Of a stretch of DNA of 54,768 bases, positions 51,475 to 54,768 are shown in pieces; positions within the stretch are counted from its first letter, which is position 1; each line of letters starts with the position of its first letter. This DNA is from an uncultured Bacteroidales bacterium (GTDB taxonomy: Bacteria > Bacteroidota > Bacteroidia > Bacteroidales > Bacteroidaceae): NCBI GenBank assembly GCA_902768605.1, contig CACXLY010000005.1:1-54768 (forward strand), given 5' to 3'. The translations under genes and the position numbers were made by a program. The notes under the pieces are model-generated. The model was not told the origin of the DNA. It saw nothing but the letters and a program-made list of their open reading frames with translations, and searched no databases.

Positions 51475-51858
51475 ATGAATTATGAATTGTCATATTGGGA
51501 AGACTTGGCAGAACGCTACTTCCAGGCAGAGACTTCCGAAAGGGAGGAGGCAGAGCTGCGTAAGTTCCTTTGCAGCGACGCAGCCCGCGACCACCGCTTC
51601 GACGAGATAAGAGCCACGATGTCCTTCCTGCATGTTTCTCGCCCCAAAAGCAAAACATTTGTGATGCGGCATCCTTTGGGGACGTTAACTGCTGCTGCAT
51701 GCCTCTTCCTTACTGTCTTCCTTGGATGGTATCAATACCAGCAACACAACATGAACTGTGTACGAATAGCTGGCAAGGAAATAGAGGCGGATGCTTCTCT
51801 GCTCATGCAGCAGCAAATGACGGAAATGTTTAACCCCATCGACCAAAGCGACAGATGA
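51475..51858 (+). CDS. Putative anti-sigma factor, single-pass membrane protein
   Basis: 127 residues. An acidic helical N-terminus (SYWEDLAERYFQAETSEREEAELRKFL, about 5-35) resembles anti-sigma domains of Bacteroidetes. One transmembrane helix (TLTAAACLFLTVFLGWYQY, about 70-88) and a short periplasmic tail follow. Function is inferred from shape and position after the ECF sigma gene. The start codon is the last ATG of a GAATTAT heptamer array. It overlaps the next gene by 4 bp. Confidence 0.72.
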   Translation: MNYELSYWEDLAERYFQAETSEREEAELRKFLCSDAARDHRFDEIRATMSFLHVSRPKSKTFVMRHPLGTLTAAACLFLTVFLGWYQYQQHNMNCVRIAGKEIEADASLLMQQQMTEMFNPIDQSDR

Positions 51859-52277
51859 AAAGGATACTCTCCCTCATACTGATTCTCGCCTTCGCTTGCA
51901 TCGAAGTGCATGCCCAGAAGGGACTGGCCATACAGTCGGCTTTCGACGAACTGGCTGCGGGGAAGAACGTCACGGAGGTCGTGATGGGAGCGGGCAGGCT
52001 GAAGAAGTACAACCTGAGCCTCTTCCATAGTCTCGAGATAAAGATGCCGACGGCCCCAGAGCAGCAACGCGTTGAGGCTTTGGTGCAGACTGATGCCGAG
52101 CAGGCAATACTGCACAAAGAACATGGCGGCCACAAACTCTACGAACTCCCCAAGCACAAGGGGATGCATCGCTACATCTTCTTCCGACAGACCGGCCAGT
52201 CCCTTATACTTATTTATATAGAAGGGAAGGCCAGCTTGAAGCAAATCGAGTCGCAATTCCTGAAGAAACAAAACTAA
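51855..52277 (+). CDS. Small exported protein (DUF6108-like)
   Basis: 140 residues with a signal peptide (cut near VHAQ). The mature part is alpha/beta with LAIQSAFDELAAGKNVTEVVMG, then KLYELPKHKGMHRYIFFRQ. I think this is the Bacteroidetes family DUF6108, but that memory is not firm. Translationally coupled to the anti-sigma gene (ATGA overlap), so probably part of an envelope-stress or transport-sensing operon. Function unknown. Confidence 0.65.
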   Translation: MKRILSLILILAFACIEVHAQKGLAIQSAFDELAAGKNVTEVVMGAGRLKKYNLSLFHSLEIKMPTAPEQQRVEALVQTDAEQAILHKEHGGHKLYELPKHKGMHRYIFFRQTGQSLILIYIEGKASLKQIESQFLKKQN

Positions 52278-52281
52278 GCTC

Positions 52282-54768
52282 ATGAAACGTCATCATATCC
52301 TTTATGCAATCCTTCCCATCTTGCTGTTCTGCCGGACATCGTTCTTGCTGGCAGAAAGAGACAGCCTGGCGTGGGACTTCACCGACCTCTTCCAAGGCAC
52401 GAAGGCCAACCCGTCCTTGCCCTCATCGTTGGAGGGCTGGAAGGAGCACCTCGAACTCTTTGGCAGAAACATCCCGCAAGAGGAGGTGTTCCTCCACATG
52501 GACAACACCTGCTACTTTGCCGGCGATACGCTCTACTTCAAGGCATACGTCCGCCGAAGCGACACGGGCAAGCTCACCAACCTGAGCCAACTGCTCTATG
52601 CCGAGCTGTGGAACCAGGAGGGCTACATGCTGGAGCGACATCTTGTAAAACTTAAAGACGGGCAAGGCACGGGCTCCTTCGTCCTCGGCGATTCGCTTTA
52701 TGGCGGCTTCTACGAGTTGCGAGCCTATACGCGCTGGCAACTGAACTGGGGCGAGTATCAGCACCCGCATACATGGCCTGCCGAGCAATGGTTCTTCAAC
52801 AAGAAGATGGCCAAGGAGTTCTATCGCGATTACGAGAAACTCTACTGCCGCATCTTCCCTCTTTACGACAAACCCGAGGTGCCAGGCGTCTATAGTCACG
52901 ACATGACCGAACGTCCACACATGCGTTATTTCCGTACTGAAGTGAAGAAGGAGCCTCCCGTCTTGAATCTTTATCCCGAAGGTGGCGTGATAGTGGAGGG
53001 CACGAGGGCACGTGTGGCTTTCGAGGCAAACGAAGCTGACGGCGAGCACCTTTCGGGCGTGTTGCGCCTTTATGGAAAGGGAGGCCGCTTGCTGCAGGAG
53101 CAGCGGACAGAGAACCGCGGACGCAGTACGCTGGAGTTCGACTGCGAACGGGGTGTCACCTATTCCACGGTCTTCACCAGCGACAGCAATGCCGTGATTC
53201 GAATGCGTATGCCTAAGGCCGAAGAGAGTGGGTGCGCTGTTCGAGCCGACGTGATGGACGACAAGTTGCTGCTTACCCTGCAACCTCGAGGTGAGGCAGC
53301 CGACGAGACTTTGGGCGTTACGGTCATGGTGGGAGGCGCTTTGCATTACTTCCAGAAGTTCAGAGCACAGGACACACAAATAAGCATCCCTACCGATTCG
53401 CTTCCAACTGGTGTGGCTCAGATAACGGTTTATAATGCCCAAGGTCGTGTCTATAGCGACAGGCTTTGTTTCGTCCGTCATCAACGGGACATCGATGATG
53501 CGGACGTGCATTTTGGTGACATCAAGACAACTTATGAGCCGTTCGACTCCATTCATCTCTCGGTGCAGAACCCTATAGCTGCAGGCTCCACCATCTCGTT
53601 GGCTGTACGTGATGCCTCCACGTCCGAGTACCTCTACGATAGCAGTAACATCTTGACCGAGATGCTCTTGTGTAGCCAGATACGAGGCTTCGTGGAGCAG
53701 CCCGACTATTATTTCGAGGAAGACGACGAAGAGCATCGCCGCCACCTTGACCTCTTGCTGATGGTGCAGGGATGGCGACGCCACAACTGGATAACGATGG
53801 CCACGCCCGGCATCTTCCGCGTCAACCATCCCATCGAGAAGACGCCCGTCTATTTCGGTGCCGTCTATCGCTACGTTGCCATAGGTCACGAAGGCTGGGA
53901 CGGCTGGGGCAACATGACCGAACAGGAAATCAAGAAGTACGACTTCTCGAACCCTGTAGGAGGTGAGTGGTTCTCTACGCGTATCAGGAAACCTCAGGGT
54001 ATGATTCCCCTCTTGGGCAATGCTGGCGAGGAGCGCGACAAGCACAATGCCTACAGCTACCTGCTGAAGGACAACGAGTCGGCTACCTTCGACGGACGCA
54101 ACTACTACGACGAGGGCAACTTACGCCGTGAAGTGCGCGTCCATGCTGAGTATCGGCAGAACACGGACATCGGCTTGAAGAGTGTCTATGGCGACATCAC
54201 GACAAAGAACGGACGCTTCGTGCTCGAGTTTCCCGGCTTCTACCACGATTGCATCCTGGACCTTTCGGCATCAGACACGACGAAGTGGAAGATGTCGAAG
54301 CCGGAAAGCAGGAAGACGAAGCGCTTGCTTCGCAGACATCAGAAGAAACTCAAGAAGGGGCGTGCCGTTCCTTCGCTGGAACATCAGTGGATAAAGCCGA
54401 CCGAAACGGACTATCCCGAGTTCTATGTTCGCCTGACGCCCTATTATCCTCGCTTCTGCAAGCCGTTCAGTTTCTACCATACGCACGTAGCCCCACCTCG
54501 CGAAGGTACAGTCCTGATTCCTACACTCCGCGATGGTCAGACGCTTGCTCAGGTAACGATTCGCACCAAGCATGGCGGTCTGCGAGACTTCGACCCCTCG
54601 CATCCTGCCATTACTCGCGATGCCTACGAGACATTCAATGAGTGTGTGGATGCAGGCTTCACGCCGGGATGGTTTGCAGGGAGGGAGTCTTTTGCTATGT
54701 GGACAAAGCGCTTGTTGGTTGGCGACATGAACATGTTCCGCGATTACATGACATACAATGAGTACGTC
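52282..54768 (+). CDS. Large exported MG2-domain (alpha-2-macroglobulin-like) protein, cut by the window end
   Basis: 829 codons are open from the ATG to the last base, with no stop. A signal peptide (cut near LLAERD) is followed by an MG2-type domain (about 65-160; EVFLHMDNTCYFAGDTLYF, LYGGFYELRAYTRW) and further beta domains (LNLYPEGGVIVEGTRARVAFE near 240; SIHLSVQNPIAAGSTISLAVRD near 425). This resembles Bacteroidetes outer-membrane or periplasmic proteins that pair macroglobulin domains with a TonB-receptor-plug-like segment; the plug would lie further on. It starts 4 bp after the preceding gene and belongs to the sigma operon. An open frame on the opposite strand (52423-54045) is a shadow. 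Confidence 0.85.
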   Translation, partial: MKRHHILYAILPILLFCRTSFLLAERDSLAWDFTDLFQGTKANPSLPSSLEGWKEHLELFGRNIPQEEVFLHMDNTCYFAGDTLYFKAYVRRSDTGKLTNLSQLLYAELWNQEGYMLERHLVKLKDGQGTGSFVLGDSLYGGFYELRAYTRWQLNWGEYQHPHTWPAEQWFFNKKMAKEFYRDYEKLYCRIFPLYDKPEVPGVYSHDMTERPHMRYFRTEVKKEPPVLNLYPEGGVIVEGTRARVAFEANEADGEHLSGVLRLYGKGGRLLQEQRTENRGRSTLEFDCERGVTYSTVFTSDSNAVIRMRMPKAEESGCAVRADVMDDKLLLTLQPRGEAADETLGVTVMVGGALHYFQKFRAQDTQISIPTDSLPTGVAQITVYNAQGRVYSDRLCFVRHQRDIDDADVHFGDIKTTYEPFDSIHLSVQNPIAAGSTISLAVRDASTSEYLYDSSNILTEMLLCSQIRGFVEQPDYYFEEDDEEHRRHLDLLLMVQGWRRHNWITMATPGIFRVNHPIEKTPVYFGAVYRYVAIGHEGWDGWGNMTEQEIKKYDFSNPVGGEWFSTRIRKPQGMIPLLGNAGEERDKHNAYSYLLKDNESATFDGRNYYDEGNLRREVRVHAEYRQNTDIGLKSVYGDITTKNGRFVLEFPGFYHDCILDLSASDTTKWKMSKPESRKTKRLLRRHQKKLKKGRAVPSLEHQWIKPTETDYPEFYVRLTPYYPRFCKPFSFYHTHVAPPREGTVLIPTLRDGQTLAQVTIRTKHGGLRDFDPSHPAITRDAYETFNECVDAGFTPGWFAGRESFAMWTKRLLVGDMNMFRDYMTYNEYV

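Noticed and set aside
52423..54045. Long open frame (540 codons) on the minus strand
   Set aside because: It lies opposite the MG2-domain gene, whose plus-strand frame has a signal peptide and recognisable domains. The minus frame is a codon-bias shadow.

Overview
The window looks like chromosome of a Bacteroidales bacterium, most likely a Prevotella-like gut, rumen or mucosal commensal. The evidence is the TAnnTTTG type -7 promoter boxes upstream of many genes, Bacteroidetes-restricted families (DUF6078, DUF6057, OmpA-type porin, BT_3928-like DoxX protein), SusE/F-like and Por-tail-like C-termini on secreted enzymes, and the gene order DUF1599-DoxX-tpiA-SPOR-folE. Coding DNA is GC-rich; spacers are AT-rich and full of repeats. 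There is no rRNA, tRNA, prophage, transposase or CRISPR array. Layout, left to right: a truncated multi-hairpin repeat, a possible small RNA, and PBP1A (minus strand); pyrB-pyrI-glyA; DUF1599-DoxX-tpiA-SPOR-folE; an aryl-keto-acid cluster iorA-iorB-paaK, interrupted by a HigB/HigA-type toxin-antitoxin pair and followed by an aminotransferase, a second paaK and an ACT-domain gene; a secreted SUMF1-like protein, a DUF6078 protein and an OmpA porin. Next comes a minus-strand operon in which tatA and tatC enclose three exported enzymes (Gfo/Idh oxidoreductase with a twin-arginine signal, DUF1080 3-keto-glycoside enzyme, TIM-barrel isomerase), with a cytoplasmic Gfo/Idh enzyme ahead. Then follow a TPR protein, a CaCA antiporter, a large M60 peptidase, a DUF6057 membrane protein, a heme-motif TolB-like lipoprotein and a GH30 glycosidase. 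A minus-strand cluster of NhaC, RsmG, an MBL hydrolase and a GH110 alpha-galactosidase is next, then the KDG kinase/KDPG aldolase pair, an SSS symporter and a porin, and finally an ECF sigma/anti-sigma operon leading into a large MG2-domain protein cut by the window end. The metabolic theme is host-glycan and glycoprotein use: M60 peptidase, GH30, GH110, 3-keto-glycoside enzymes, uronate-type KDG catabolism and amino-acid fermentation through aryl-acetyl-CoA. The most unusual content lies between the genes. Nearly every spacer carries its own short tandem array, with periods of 7, 9, 10, 14 or 22 bp. Many arrays start flush with, or inside, the stop codon of a neighbouring gene, or run into a start codon. 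A 22-bp-period family recurs at five loci. A second family of composite elements of up to about 320 bp is built of small hairpins whose stems differ by compensatory changes; two copies carry an identical 24-nt expanded loop, but in different hairpins. I know of no description of either family.
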